Assembly (NCBI GenBank): GCA_050249415.1
Contig: JBFWQO010000015.1
Span: 1-64,000 of the forward strand
DNA from: CADEFQ01 sp050249415
GTDB taxonomy: Bacteria; Pseudomonadota; Gammaproteobacteria; Steroidobacterales; Steroidobacteraceae
Length of the DNA stretch: 64,000 nt
Reading direction: 5' to 3'
The notes below the pieces were generated by a model. That model ran no database searches and was not told the origin of the DNA. It saw only the letters and a program-made list of their open reading frames with translations. The position numbers and the translations under genes are program-made. Positions 53,625-63,287 of this stretch are shown here, piece after piece; the first letter of the stretch is position 1, and the number at the start of each line of letters is the position of its first letter.

Positions 53625-55724
53625 TCAGAACGAGTACTTGACGGTGGCGGAGATGTAGTCGCGGTCGTTCAGTTCATTCCAGCGGCTCGCGCCGGCGAAG
53701 GTGGTCCACGCTACGTCGAGCTCCCAGGTTGCGCGCAGGTTCGCCCCGACGCCGACGGTGACACCGTAGCGCCCCTCCTGGAAATTGCCGCCGGGCCCCG
53801 GCGTGATGCCCGACACGTCGTGCTGGAACGCGACACGCGGCAACACGTTCCACGGCCCGACGAGGTTCGGGTACTCGAGGCGGCCCGCGATGCGATAGCC
53901 CCACGAGGTCGCGTCGGCGAACCTGTCCTGCGGTTCGACTTCATTGAAGTGGCGGCTCGCGAGCGTCTCGTTGCCGCTGACCACGGTTGCCGGCCCGTTG
54001 TAACGCAGCCCGCGCCCGTTCGGCCCGCCGGTGAGCTGGTCCTCGAAGCCGAAAATGTGCGTGACACCGGCCTCGCCGACCAGCACCAGCTGCGAGGCGC
54101 GCAGCACGTTCGCGAAGACCTTGGTCGCCGTGAACTGGAACTGGCCGACGTCGTGGCGCTCCCAGCCCCGGATCTCGCTGTTCAAGCCGTACGCGCCGAG
54201 CTGGCCGCAGCGGCTCAGGGTCGAGCCCGCGCCCGGCAGGCAGGCGGTCGGGAACGGCGTGCCCGGCGGCTGGGTCGCGGCGAAAGCGGCCTGCTCGAAC
54301 GGGGTGAGCGCGGCGAACAGCAGCTCGACGTCGTCGAACTGCAGCGGCGCATCGAGCCGATAGGACACTTCGCCCTGCAGCGCGATGCCGGTGCGCTGCA
54401 GCTGCGTGTTGAACGACATGCCGATCAGCTTGATGTCCTCGGGATACTCGGTGAAGTAGCCCGCGGTCTTCGCATACTCGTGCGTGCCGATATTGGTCGC
54501 CTGCGCCGTGACGTTGCCGCCCGCGAGGTGGGTATTCGCGCCGATCGCCGCATACTGCGTCGCGGTCGCGAGCGACAGGTTGCCGCCCGCCGCGGCCGCA
54601 CGCGCGACGGCGACCTGGGCTGCGGTCGCCACCGCCGCATTGAATGGCAGGCCCGCCGCGAGGCCCTGTGCCGCCGCGCCGACGGCGGTGAGGCCGCCGA
54701 TGGAATTGCCGATGCCGGCCTGTGTGCCGGTCCGGCCCGAAATCAGCGGCAGGCGGCTGTGGTAATTGATGAAATACAGGCCGAACTCGGTGCCGTTGCC
54801 GAAGTTCGGCAGGTAGAGCTTCAGGTTGACGCCATATTGCCCCTGGTCGTCCGGTTCCCGGGTCGGCAGGCGCGGCACCTGCTGGAAGTCGCGGATGAGC
54901 GTGCCGCCGAGCGCGCTGAAGTCGACCCCCTGGTCGGAGAACGCGCCGAAGCCGAGCAGCACGGTCCTGCCGCCGTCGACCGCGAAGTCGTTGGTGCTGA
55001 AATACGAGCCGGTCGGCTCGGGGATGGTCGCGTCCCAGTCGGCGATGTAGACCGCCTGCGCGCTCAGGTTGTCGTTGAACTGCAGCGACAGCAGCGCCAT
55101 CTCCTGCGGCATGAAGCCTTCGCGCAGCTCCGAGCCCGGCACGCGCAGCGCCGCGACGTCGAAATGATTGATGATGTTGATGCCGTTCTGGATGAACGTG
55201 CTCTCGCCCCAGCTGACGACCTGCCGGCCGAGGCGCAATTCGCCCTGTGTGTCGCCTTCGCCGAATTTCCAGTAGGCGAACGCATCGAGCAGGCGCTCGT
55301 AGCTGCCGACGAGATCCTTCGCGTCCTTCGACAGCGGCGTGCGCGCGGTATTGCCGCCCATCGCGTCGAAGTCGTAGAGCGCCGAGCCGCGCACGAACAT
55401 GCCGACGTCGCCATAGCGCAGCCCGAGTTCGGACACGACCTTCGCCGCGCGGCTGAACAGGCCCTGCGGATAGTTGCTGTCGCCGTCGTCGCCGTTCGCC
55501 GAGCGGCCGCAACCGCCGTTGGCATTGGCGATCAGCCGGCAGTCGCGATCCTCGATGCGCCACGCCTGCCCGAAGCTGAGGGTGGTATCCCAGCTGCCAC
55601 GCAGTGTGCCCGAGTCGTTCTGGAACTCGAATGCCTGCGCCGCCGGCGCGCCGAACACCCCGATTCCCGCTGCCACGAGCGCCGCATACAGCAGCGGGCG
55701 ACCGGCCCCACGCGTGTTATTCAT
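53625..55724 (-). CDS. DUF1302 outer-membrane beta-barrel protein
   Basis: A 699-residue exported protein with signal LLYAALVAAGIGVFGAPAAQ. The mature part starts FEFQNDSGTLRGSWDTTLSF and continues as many amphipathic strands (GELRLGRQVVSWGESTFIQN, SAQAVYIADWD) ending in a C-terminal Phe (SATVKYSF), as expected of a large outer-membrane barrel. An Ala/Gly-rich insert near residues 360-420 may be an external loop. DUF1302 always pairs with DUF1329 in such loci. ATG 55724 has GGGGAA upstream. It heads the leftward DUF1302-DUF1329-YCF48-MMPL operon, 87 bases after plsB. Confidence 0.87.
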   Translation of the reverse strand: MNNTRGAGRPLLYAALVAAGIGVFGAPAAQAFEFQNDSGTLRGSWDTTLSFGQAWRIEDRDCRLIANANGGCGRSANGDDGDSNYPQGLFSRAAKVVSELGLRYGDVGMFVRGSALYDFDAMGGNTARTPLSKDAKDLVGSYERLLDAFAYWKFGEGDTQGELRLGRQVVSWGESTFIQNGINIINHFDVAALRVPGSELREGFMPQEMALLSLQFNDNLSAQAVYIADWDATIPEPTGSYFSTNDFAVDGGRTVLLGFGAFSDQGVDFSALGGTLIRDFQQVPRLPTREPDDQGQYGVNLKLYLPNFGNGTEFGLYFINYHSRLPLISGRTGTQAGIGNSIGGLTAVGAAAQGLAAGLPFNAAVATAAQVAVARAAAAGGNLSLATATQYAAIGANTHLAGGNVTAQATNIGTHEYAKTAGYFTEYPEDIKLIGMSFNTQLQRTGIALQGEVSYRLDAPLQFDDVELLFAALTPFEQAAFAATQPPGTPFPTACLPGAGSTLSRCGQLGAYGLNSEIRGWERHDVGQFQFTATKVFANVLRASQLVLVGEAGVTHIFGFEDQLTGGPNGRGLRYNGPATVVSGNETLASRHFNEVEPQDRFADATSWGYRIAGRLEYPNLVGPWNVLPRVAFQHDVSGITPGPGGNFQEGRYGVTVGVGANLRATWELDVAWTTFAGASRWNELNDRDYISATVKYSF

Positions 55725-55811
55725 TTGTGTTCCCCACCGCCATACCACGACGAACTGCCTCGCGCCCGTCGCGCCTCGCGACGCGCACACGGCATGAACA
55801 TAGCACTTCGG

Positions 55812-58247
55812 TCAGGTATGCACCACTTGCAGGATGCTGTGGCGGATCTGCTCGGACAGGACGAATTCGGCATCCCGGGCGACGCGCGCCAGCACGTCGT
55901 CGAAGGCGAGGAGACCGCCGCCCTCGACGCGAATCACGCCGCGCTCCCGCAGGCGGTCCAGGAAATCGGCGAACAGGCTCCGGTCGAAAAACTCCGGTGA
56001 ATTGAACCCGTGCAGCATCGTCATGCGCTGCGCCATCAGCTGGCAGCGCTCCTCGAGGGCGCCCTGGGTGATCTGCCCGCTGCCGGCGTTGATCAGCACG
56101 GCGATCGCGAGGTAGTAACGCTCGACGGTCTGGATCGTCGCGCGCGCGAGAAACGACAGTTGCACGGCCTCGGTCGTCGTCGACGGCGCGCGACGCCAGG
56201 CCGTGCCGTCCGCGGTGGACATGACGAGACCGCGCGCGGCGAGCGCGGCGAGCAGCTGGTCGGTCACCGGGCCGATCTCGTCCTCGTCCCAGCGCATGAA
56301 CAGCTCGGCGGCGATGTACGGATAGACGCGCCACACGAGGCGATGGATGTCCTCGGTGCGCATGATCGAATTGCCGACGAACGCGCAGGCGATCAGCGAC
56401 GGCATCGCGAGGAGGTGCAGCACGTTGTTGCGATACCAGGCCGACAGCACGGCGTTCGCCTCGCTCATCCGCACGACGTCGCCGAGCTTGTGCGCCTCGC
56501 GCGAGACGAGTTTCATCGCCTCGCCGTAGGCGAGGATCGCCTCCGGTGTCTCCGTCGTGACCGTGACGCGCGGCCCGTAGGGCACCGCCTCGAGCAGCGC
56601 GAGATAGAGTTCGATCTGGCGCAGCAGGTCGGCGCGCAGCATGGCCTGGCGCGGCGTCGCGAGCAGGGTCAATGCGAGGAGATTGACCGGCGTCATCGCG
56701 GCTGCGGCGTTGATGTTGCGCATCAGGCGGCCCGCCGTCTCGTCGACCACCCGTGCCACCCACGGAGCCCGTCCGTCGCCGTCCGGGGTCGCCGCGCGCC
56801 AGTCGGGCGCCATGGCGGCGAGTACCGCATCGAGGGCGATCGGCTCGCCGAGGTTCACGTGCACCTTGCCGAACTTCTCCCGCACGACGCGCAGCGAGCG
56901 CAGGAAGCCGAAGACGCTCTCCTTCTCCTTCGGTTTGCCCGACAGTTCGCTCACGTAGGTCGCGGCCTCGACGACCCGCTCGTAACCGAAATAGACCGGC
57001 ACGAACACGACCGGGCGCACGGGCTCGCGCAGGTAGCTGCGGATCGTCATCGACAGCATGCCGGTCTTCGGCGCGAGCAACCGCCCGGTGCGCGAGCGCC
57101 CGCCTTCGATGAAGAACTCGATCGGGTGGCCGCGCGCCATGATCGTCGCGAGGTACTTCATGAACACGACGGTGTAGAGCGCATTGCCGCGAAAGCTGCG
57201 GCGGATGAAGAACGCGCCGCCCTTGCGCAGGAAACGCCCGACGACCGGCAGGTTGAGGTTCACGCCGGCGGCGATGTGCGGCACCGCATAGCCCTGCCCG
57301 AAGATCGCATACGAGAGCAGCAGGTAGTCCATGTGGCTGCGGTGGCACGGGACATAGACGACCTCGTTGCCTTCCGCCACCTGCCCGAGCGTTGCCGCGT
57401 GGCCGACGATCACGCCGTCATACAGGCGGTTCCACAGGCGCCGCAGCACCTTCTCCATGATCGTGACGAAGCGGTGCGAATAGTTGGCCGCGGTCTCCGC
57501 GGCGTACTTGCGTGCGGTGAGCAGCGCCTCGCGCCGCGTGACCTGCCGTTCGCGCGCCTCGGCCGCGACCGCGGCGCGCACCGCGCGCGTGCGGAGCACG
57601 CTCGCGACGATCGTGCGCCGGTGCGACAGGTCGGGCCCGATCCGCGCGGCCCGCTGGCGGCGGAACTGCGCCCGCGCGACGCGCGCGATGCGCCGCGCCT
57701 GCAGGTTCGGGTTGCGGTCGCCCTCGGCGAGGAGGCCGCGCAGCGACACCGGGTCGCCGAACTCGACCATCGTCGCGCGGCCGTTGAAGATCACCGTCAG
57801 CGCCTTGCGCAGCCGCGTGGCGAGCGCCCAGTCCTCGGAGAGGGCGAGGCGCAGCCAGGAATCCTCCTTCTGCGGCGCACGCCCCCAGTAGACCGCGACC
57901 GGCACGAGATCGACCTCGAGCGCCGGATCGTCCTGCAGCGCGGCGATGAGCTGGCGCAAAGCCGCCGGCGGTCGCCGGTCGACGCGCGCGCTCCACGCAT
58001 TGAGCGGGCGCGACAGGTAGAACCAGGCGCGAATCCGCCGCAGCTCGCCGCCGCCGAGCCGCCCGCCCGGCCGGGGAAAGTGGTGGCGCGCGCAGACGCT
58101 CTGCAGCACCGCGAGGTCGGTCGAGCTGGCGCGCTCGAGCACGTAGCAGACGGGCGCCGTGCGCGCCGCGAGGCGCCCCGCCATATCCTCCGGGCGCACC
58201 GTCACGCGGACCCACAGCGACAGCAGCCTGCGCAGCAACCATTCCAT
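55812..58247 (-). CDS. plsB: Glycerol-3-phosphate acyltransferase PlsB
   Basis: PlsB makes 1-acyl-glycerol-3-phosphate from acyl-ACP or acyl-CoA at the inner membrane, starting phospholipid synthesis. The 811-residue protein matches E. coli PlsB (807) in length. The acyltransferase motifs are present: VPCHRSHMDYLLL (His302, Asp307), GGAFFIRRSFRGN and FFIEGGRSRTGRLL, with VFVPVYFGYERV after them. No frame disruption was seen. It follows the small esterase gene by 19 bases and precedes the DUF1302 operon in the same direction. Confidence 0.95.
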   Translation of the reverse strand: MEWLLRRLLSLWVRVTVRPEDMAGRLAARTAPVCYVLERASSTDLAVLQSVCARHHFPRPGGRLGGGELRRIRAWFYLSRPLNAWSARVDRRPPAALRQLIAALQDDPALEVDLVPVAVYWGRAPQKEDSWLRLALSEDWALATRLRKALTVIFNGRATMVEFGDPVSLRGLLAEGDRNPNLQARRIARVARAQFRRQRAARIGPDLSHRRTIVASVLRTRAVRAAVAAEARERQVTRREALLTARKYAAETAANYSHRFVTIMEKVLRRLWNRLYDGVIVGHAATLGQVAEGNEVVYVPCHRSHMDYLLLSYAIFGQGYAVPHIAAGVNLNLPVVGRFLRKGGAFFIRRSFRGNALYTVVFMKYLATIMARGHPIEFFIEGGRSRTGRLLAPKTGMLSMTIRSYLREPVRPVVFVPVYFGYERVVEAATYVSELSGKPKEKESVFGFLRSLRVVREKFGKVHVNLGEPIALDAVLAAMAPDWRAATPDGDGRAPWVARVVDETAGRLMRNINAAAAMTPVNLLALTLLATPRQAMLRADLLRQIELYLALLEAVPYGPRVTVTTETPEAILAYGEAMKLVSREAHKLGDVVRMSEANAVLSAWYRNNVLHLLAMPSLIACAFVGNSIMRTEDIHRLVWRVYPYIAAELFMRWDEDEIGPVTDQLLAALAARGLVMSTADGTAWRRAPSTTTEAVQLSFLARATIQTVERYYLAIAVLINAGSGQITQGALEERCQLMAQRMTMLHGFNSPEFFDRSLFADFLDRLRERGVIRVEGGGLLAFDDVLARVARDAEFVLSEQIRHSILQVVHT

Positions 58248-58266
58248 CGGGGTTACCCGTGGTCGG

Positions 58267-58785
58267 TCATTGCATGTCGCGTGGCAGGTCGAGCCCGATC
58301 AGGAAGTGCTCGAAGTAGTAGCGGATCATCCTGAGGTGGGTATGCAGCAGGTGGTCGCTGTCGACGATGTGCAGCGTCGCTCGATACTCGCGCGCGAGGC
58401 GCAGGCTGTCGTCGACCGGCACCACGTCGTCGCGCCAGCCGTGCACGATCGTGAACGGGCAGTCGATCGAACGGTCGCGCAGCGGCGGCAACTGGTCGAA
58501 ATAGATCGCGGGGGCCATCAGGAACACGCCGTGCGTGTGCAGCGTGGGCGCGGCCGCGAGCGAGATGTAGCCGCCGAGGCTCGAGCCGACGAGCACGAGG
58601 TCGCCCTGGATGTCCTTGCACGAATCGACGAGCTTCGTGATGCGCTCGCGCGGCGCATCGATGCCGCGGTAATCGGGCGTGACGACCTCGTAGCCCTCGC
58701 GCCGCGCGGTCTCCGCGAGCGCGATGATCTTGCGGCTGTGGGGCGACGAATCCTTGCCGTGCGAAAAGACGACTGTTCTCTGCAT
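58267..58785 (-). CDS. Small alpha/beta-fold hydrolase (YqiA-like)
   Basis: A 172-residue single-domain serine esterase. It begins MQRTVVFSHGKDSSPHSRKI with the oxyanion region. The nucleophile elbow is LVGSSLGGYIS, the acid lies in HGWRDDVVPVDDS, and the His in VDSDHLLHTH. Size and layout are like the UPF0227/YqiA esterases. GGAGGGG directly precedes ATG 58785. The substrate is unknown. It lies between the alkyltransferase-like gene and plsB, all leftward. Confidence 0.85.
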   Translation of the reverse strand: MQRTVVFSHGKDSSPHSRKIIALAETARREGYEVVTPDYRGIDAPRERITKLVDSCKDIQGDLVLVGSSLGGYISLAAAPTLHTHGVFLMAPAIYFDQLPPLRDRSIDCPFTIVHGWRDDVVPVDDSLRLAREYRATLHIVDSDHLLHTHLRMIRYYFEHFLIGLDLPRDMQ

Positions 58786-58802
58786 CCCCTCCATTGTAAC
58801 GC

Positions 58803-59138
58803 TCAGCGCCGCCAGAGCCACGCATCGAGGTCCGCCGCCGGCGTGCCTTCGATCACACGCCCCCTCGCTATCGTGCGGCCCTCGGCGCGCAACCGCCGGG
58901 CCTGCTCCCGATACAGGCGCGAACCCGCGGGAAAGGCGATCCTGCCATTCGCTCCGATCACGCGGTGCCAGGGCACGCGCGCCGATGCGGGTGCCGCCTT
59001 CAGCGCGACCGCAACCCAGCGTGCCCGGCGCGGCAATCCCGCCTGGCGGGCCACCTCCCCGTAGCTGACGGTCGCGCCGCGGGGAATCGCGCGCACGACC
59101 TGCCAGACGCGGGCCATCGCCGCGTGGCGATCCTCCAT
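58803..59138 (-). CDS. Alkyltransferase-like protein (ATL), MGMT-related
   Basis: A 111-residue MGMT-fold DNA-binding protein. Where active O6-alkylguanine methyltransferases have PCHRV, this has PWHRV with Trp57, the substitution that defines ATL proteins. It also keeps VSYGEVARQAGLPRRARWVA (the recognition helix) and YREQARRL. ATLs bind O6-alkylguanine and hand it to nucleotide excision repair instead of removing the alkyl group. ATG 59138 was preferred over the longer frame to 59171. It precedes the esterase gene by 17 bases. Confidence 0.92.
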   Translation of the reverse strand: MEDRHAAMARVWQVVRAIPRGATVSYGEVARQAGLPRRARWVAVALKAAPASARVPWHRVIGANGRIAFPAGSRLYREQARRLRAEGRTIARGRVIEGTPAADLDAWLWRR

Positions 59139-59179
59139 AATGAATATCCCCGAAATCGGCATTGTAGGCACGGAGCGGC

Positions 59180-62100
59180 ATGGCGGGCGCGTGGGAGTTC
59201 TGGATCGACCGCGGCGGCACGTTCACCGACGTGATCGGGCGTTCCCCCGACGGACGCCTGCACGTACGCAAAGTGCTGTCGCAGGGCGACGATGCGGGCG
59301 ACGCGTGCCGCGACCCGGGCATCGGCGCCGCGCACGCGATACTCGCCGCGCACGGCGGCACAGGGGACAGCCGCGTCGCGGCGTTCAAGATCGGGACCAC
59401 GGTGGCGACCAACGCGCTGCTCGAGCGGCGCGGCGAGCCGGTGGTGCTCGTCACGACGCGCGGGTTCGCCGACGCGCTCACGATCGGCTACCAGCATCGT
59501 CCCGACGTCTTCGCGCGCCGCATCGTCCTGCCGGCGCCGCTCCATGCCGAAGTGATCGAAGCGGACGAGCGGATCGCCGCCGACGGCGCCGTCGTCGCGC
59601 CGCTCGACACCGCGCCGCTCGCCGCGGCACTGCGCGCGGCCCACGCACGCGGGCGACGCTCGGTCGCGATCGTGTTCGTCCACGGCGACCGTCATTCGCA
59701 ACACGAGGCGCAGGCCGCCGCCCTCGCGCGGGACGCGGGCTACACGACGATATCCGCCTCGCACGCGGTCTCGCCGCTCGTGCGTTACGTGGCGCGCGGC
59801 GATACGACCGTTTTCGATGCGTATCTCGCCCCGCCACTCGGGCGCTGGCTAGGGCGCGTGGCGGCCGATGCGCGCGCGATCGATCCCGGCGCGCAGCTGC
59901 TGTGCATGCAGAGCACGGGCGGGCTCGTCGAGGCGGCGCGCTTTCGCGCCGCGGCCAGCGTGCTGTCCGGTCCGGCGGGCGGGCTCACCGGCATGGCCCG
60001 CATCGGCGCACAACTCGGGCTCGATGCGCTCATCGGTTTCGACATGGGCGGCACCTCTACCGATGTGTCGGTCTATGCGGGGCGCCTCGCGCAGCGCTTC
60101 GAGCACGAACTCGCCGGTACGCGCCTGCAGGCGACGATGCTCGACATCCACACGATCGCCGCCGGCGGCGGCTCCGTGCTCGGCTATGCGGACGGCCGCA
60201 TGCAGGTGGGCCCCGCCTCCGCCGGTTCCATGCCGGGGCCGGCGTGCTATGGCCGCGGGGGTCCGCTCACGGTGACCGACCTGCAGGTGGCACTCGGCCG
60301 TCTGCATCCCGCGTTCCTGCCCGCCGTGTTCGGCCGCACGGGCGATGCCACGATCGATCCCGCCCTCGTGCACGCCGCGCTCATGGCCCGGGCGCGGGAG
60401 ATCGGGGGTGCAGGCGCCGGCGACGGGCAGGCCGTCGAGCTCGCGGCGTCGTGGCTCGAGATCGCGATCGAATCGATGGCGAATGCGGTGCGGCAGGTGT
60501 GCGCGACGCACGGCGAGGATCCGTCGCGCTTTGCGCTTTTCTGTTTCGGCGGCGCCGCGCCCCAGCACGCCTGCGCGGTCGCTGCCGCCTGCGACATGCG
60601 GCGCGTGGTGATCCACCCGCTGGCGAGCGTGCTGTCGGCGTTCGGCATCGGCGTCGCCGACTGGCTCGAAACGCGGCGTCGCAGCCTGCGCGCACCGCTC
60701 GACGACGCGGGGCTCGCCCTGGCGCGCCAAGGGCTCGCGGCTCTCGAGGGCGATGCGTGCGCCGCACTGCCCCGCGCATACCCGGTATCCGTGCGACGCG
60801 TGCTCGAAGTACGCGCCGGCGACAGCGAAGTGACGCTCGACGTCGACGCCGATGCGCCGCAGCCACGCGAGGCGTACCTCGTCGCGCAGCGCAGCCGCTA
60901 TGGATTCGCGGACGAGGGCGCCGCGCTCACGATCGAATCGGTGCGCATCGAAGCGCGCGCGACACCGCCGCTGCCTGCCGCCCTGGACGTGGTCGCGGCC
61001 CCGCTCGGCACGCTGCCCGCCCGGGTGCGCACGCGCTTCGGGGCCGACTGGCACGACACGCAGGTCCTGCCGCTGTCCCGGGCGGCGCAAGTGGACGGCC
61101 CCGCCCTCATCGTCGACCCCCACTTCACCGCCGTCGTCGAACCCGGCTGGCGGGCGACCCGCGCCGCGGACGGCGCACTCATCATCGAGCGGCGCGCCGG
61201 GCACACCGCACGCGCGGCCGCGGCGGCCCGTGCAGGCGCGCCGCCCGATCCCGCACGCATCGAGATCTTCGGCAACCTCTTCATGCACATCGCGACGCAG
61301 ATGGGCAGCGTGCTGCGCGATACGGCGCAGTCGATCAACATCAAGGAGCGGCTCGACTACTCGTGCGCGCTGTTCGACGGCGACGGCCGGTTGCTCGCCA
61401 ACGCGCCGCACATGCCCGTGCACCTCGGCTCGATGGGCGCTTCGGTGCGCGAGGTGATCCGCCGCCACGGCGGGGCACTGCGCGCCGGCGATGCCTGGCT
61501 GCTGAACAGCCCGTACCACGGCGGCACCCACCTGCCCGACCTGACGGTCGTGACGCCCGTGTTCCTCGCCGGCGGCGCGCGGCCCGACGCCTTCGTCGCC
61601 TCCCGCGCACACCACGCCGACATCGGCGGCATCACGCCCGGCTCGATGCCGCCGTTCAGCACGCACATCGACGAGGAGGGCGTGCTGTTCGAGGGCCTCG
61701 GTATCGTCGCGCAGGGCGTGTTCGACGAAGCGGCCGTACGGGGAGCCCTCGCGCACGCTCGCTACCCCGCCCGCAACCCGGACCAGAATGTCGCGGACCT
61801 GCGCGCGCAGCTCGCCGCCAACGCGCGCGGGCTCGAGGAACTCGGGCGCGCCGCGCGCCGCCACGGCCTGCCGACACTGCTCGGATACTTCGGCCACGTG
61901 CGCGCCAATGCCGAGGCCTGCGTGCGTGCGGCGATCCCGCGCCTCGCGCCCGGCGCTTTCACGCTCGAGATGGACGGCGGCCAGCGCATCCAGGTGCGGA
62001 TCGAAACCGACGCGACGCGGCGCGCGGCACGGATCGATTTCACGGGCACCTCGACCCAGGGTGCGCACAATTTCAATGCACCGCGCGCCGTGTGCACGGC

Positions 62101-62779
62101 GGCGGTGATCTACGTGTTCCGCACGCTGATCGAGCGGCCGATCCCGCTCAACGAGGGTTGCCTCGCGCCGCTCGGGATCGTGATCCCGTCCGGCTCGATG
62201 CTCGCGCCCGAAGCGCCCGCCGCGGTGGTGGCCGGCAACGTCGAGACCTCGCAGGCGATCGTCGATGCGCTCTATGGGGCGCTCGGCGTGCTCGCCGCCT
62301 CGCAGGGCACGATGAACAACCTGACCTTCGGCGACGCGACCCTCCAGTACTACGAGACGATTGCCGGCGGCGCGGGCGCGGGGCCGGATTTCGATGGCGC
62401 GAGTGCGGTGCAGACCCACATGACGAACTCGCGCCTGACCGATCCCGAGATCCTCGAGCTGCGTTACCCGGTGCGGCTGCGCGAGTTCGCGATCCGCCGT
62501 GGCTCCGGTGGCGCGGGTCGCCATCGCGGCGGCGACGGCATCGTGCGCACGATCGAGTTCCTCGCGCCGATGAGCGGCGCGATCCTCGCGAACCGGCGTC
62601 GCACGCGCCCGTTCGGCCTCGCCGGCGGCGCGCCGGGCGCCGCCGGCGTGACCCGGCTCAGGCGCGCCAATGGCAGGGTCTGCGAACTCGCCGCGGCGGA
62701 CCGCTTCGACGTCGCGCCGGGCGACGTCATCGAAGTGCTGACGCCGGGCGGCGGCGGCTACGGCGCGCCTGACGTATGA
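59180..62779 (+). CDS. 5-oxoprolinase/hydantoinase, fused HyuA-HyuB type
   Basis: A 1199-residue enzyme joining the HyuA-like ATPase half and the HyuB-like half, as in ATP-dependent 5-oxoprolinase. The first half starts FWIDRGGTFTDVIGRSPDG and shows FDMGGTSTDVSVYAG (actin-like ATP loop) and FCFGGAAPQHACAVA. The second half begins about residue 690 (IEIFGNLFMHIATQMGSVLR) with DIGGITPGSMPPFS and ends in GRVCELAAADRFDVAPGDVI, GGGGYGAP. It would open 5-oxoproline (pyroglutamate) or a hydantoin with ATP. GGAG precedes ATG 59180. It is divergent from the ATL gene. Confidence 0.93.
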   Translation: MAGAWEFWIDRGGTFTDVIGRSPDGRLHVRKVLSQGDDAGDACRDPGIGAAHAILAAHGGTGDSRVAAFKIGTTVATNALLERRGEPVVLVTTRGFADALTIGYQHRPDVFARRIVLPAPLHAEVIEADERIAADGAVVAPLDTAPLAAALRAAHARGRRSVAIVFVHGDRHSQHEAQAAALARDAGYTTISASHAVSPLVRYVARGDTTVFDAYLAPPLGRWLGRVAADARAIDPGAQLLCMQSTGGLVEAARFRAAASVLSGPAGGLTGMARIGAQLGLDALIGFDMGGTSTDVSVYAGRLAQRFEHELAGTRLQATMLDIHTIAAGGGSVLGYADGRMQVGPASAGSMPGPACYGRGGPLTVTDLQVALGRLHPAFLPAVFGRTGDATIDPALVHAALMARAREIGGAGAGDGQAVELAASWLEIAIESMANAVRQVCATHGEDPSRFALFCFGGAAPQHACAVAAACDMRRVVIHPLASVLSAFGIGVADWLETRRRSLRAPLDDAGLALARQGLAALEGDACAALPRAYPVSVRRVLEVRAGDSEVTLDVDADAPQPREAYLVAQRSRYGFADEGAALTIESVRIEARATPPLPAALDVVAAPLGTLPARVRTRFGADWHDTQVLPLSRAAQVDGPALIVDPHFTAVVEPGWRATRAADGALIIERRAGHTARAAAAARAGAPPDPARIEIFGNLFMHIATQMGSVLRDTAQSINIKERLDYSCALFDGDGRLLANAPHMPVHLGSMGASVREVIRRHGGALRAGDAWLLNSPYHGGTHLPDLTVVTPVFLAGGARPDAFVASRAHHADIGGITPGSMPPFSTHIDEEGVLFEGLGIVAQGVFDEAAVRGALAHARYPARNPDQNVADLRAQLAANARGLEELGRAARRHGLPTLLGYFGHVRANAEACVRAAIPRLAPGAFTLEMDGGQRIQVRIETDATRRAARIDFTGTSTQGAHNFNAPRAVCTAAVIYVFRTLIERPIPLNEGCLAPLGIVIPSGSMLAPEAPAAVVAGNVETSQAIVDALYGALGVLAASQGTMNNLTFGDATLQYYETIAGGAGAGPDFDGASAVQTHMTNSRLTDPEILELRYPVRLREFAIRRGSGGAGRHRGGDGIVRTIEFLAPMSGAILANRRRTRPFGLAGGAPGAAGVTRLRRANGRVCELAAADRFDVAPGDVIEVLTPGGGGYGAPDV

Positions 62780-62789
62780 TCGGCGGGCC

Positions 62790-63287
62790 ATGGACGCCGC
62801 ATCGACGGTGAGTCCCGTGCTCGCGAAATGGCGGCGCCTGTCGCAAGGCGCGGCCGGCCGCTGGCTGTTCGCGCGCATCGTGACGTGGCGCGCACCCTAC
62901 TTCGCCACGATCGGGCCGCGCCTGCTCGAACTGCGCCCCGGCCTGTGCCGCGCCTCGATGGCGAAGCGGCGCCGCGTCGAGAACCACATCGGCACGGTGC
63001 ACGCGCTCGCGATGGGCAATCTCGTCGAACTGGCGGCCGGCCTCGTGACCGAGGTGACGATTCCCGCCGCGATGCGCTGGATACCACGCGGCATGACGAT
63101 CGAATACCTGAAACCGGCGGCAACCGGCGTCACCGCGGCGGCGCGGCTCGAGAAATCCACGTGGGACGGCGCGGAGAACGTCGGCGTCGCGGTATCGGTG
63201 CAGGACGCGACGGGCGTCGAAGTGGTGCGCGCGGTCGTGACGATGTACATCTCGCCGCGCCGGGGGCAGCCGGATCCGGCTCAGTGA
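62790..63287 (+). CDS. DUF4442 hot-dog protein (putative thioesterase)
   Basis: A 165-residue protein of the DUF4442 branch of hot-dog folds: central RRVENHIGTVHALAMGNLVE, then ELAAGLVTEVTIPAAMRWIP and YLKPAATGVTAAARLE. Most members are annotated as acyl-CoA thioesterases on fold similarity; the substrate is unknown. It starts 10 bases after the oxoprolinase stop and was probably co-transcribed with it. Its 3' end overlaps the oppositely oriented tail-sheath gene by 7 bases. Confidence 0.82.
   Translation: MDAASTVSPVLAKWRRLSQGAAGRWLFARIVTWRAPYFATIGPRLLELRPGLCRASMAKRRRVENHIGTVHALAMGNLVELAAGLVTEVTIPAAMRWIPRGMTIEYLKPAATGVTAAARLEKSTWDGAENVGVAVSVQDATGVEVVRAVVTMYISPRRGQPDPAQ

Noticed and set aside
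51783..56000. 1405-codon rightward open frame opposite the DUF1329/DUF1302 genes
   Set aside because: It spans two well-supported leftward genes and has shadow-type composition; no domain was recognised.
59140..62772. 1210-codon frame overlapping the oxoprolinase gene in another phase
   Set aside because: The overlapping frame has clear enzyme motifs; this one is Arg/Ala-rich and motif-free.
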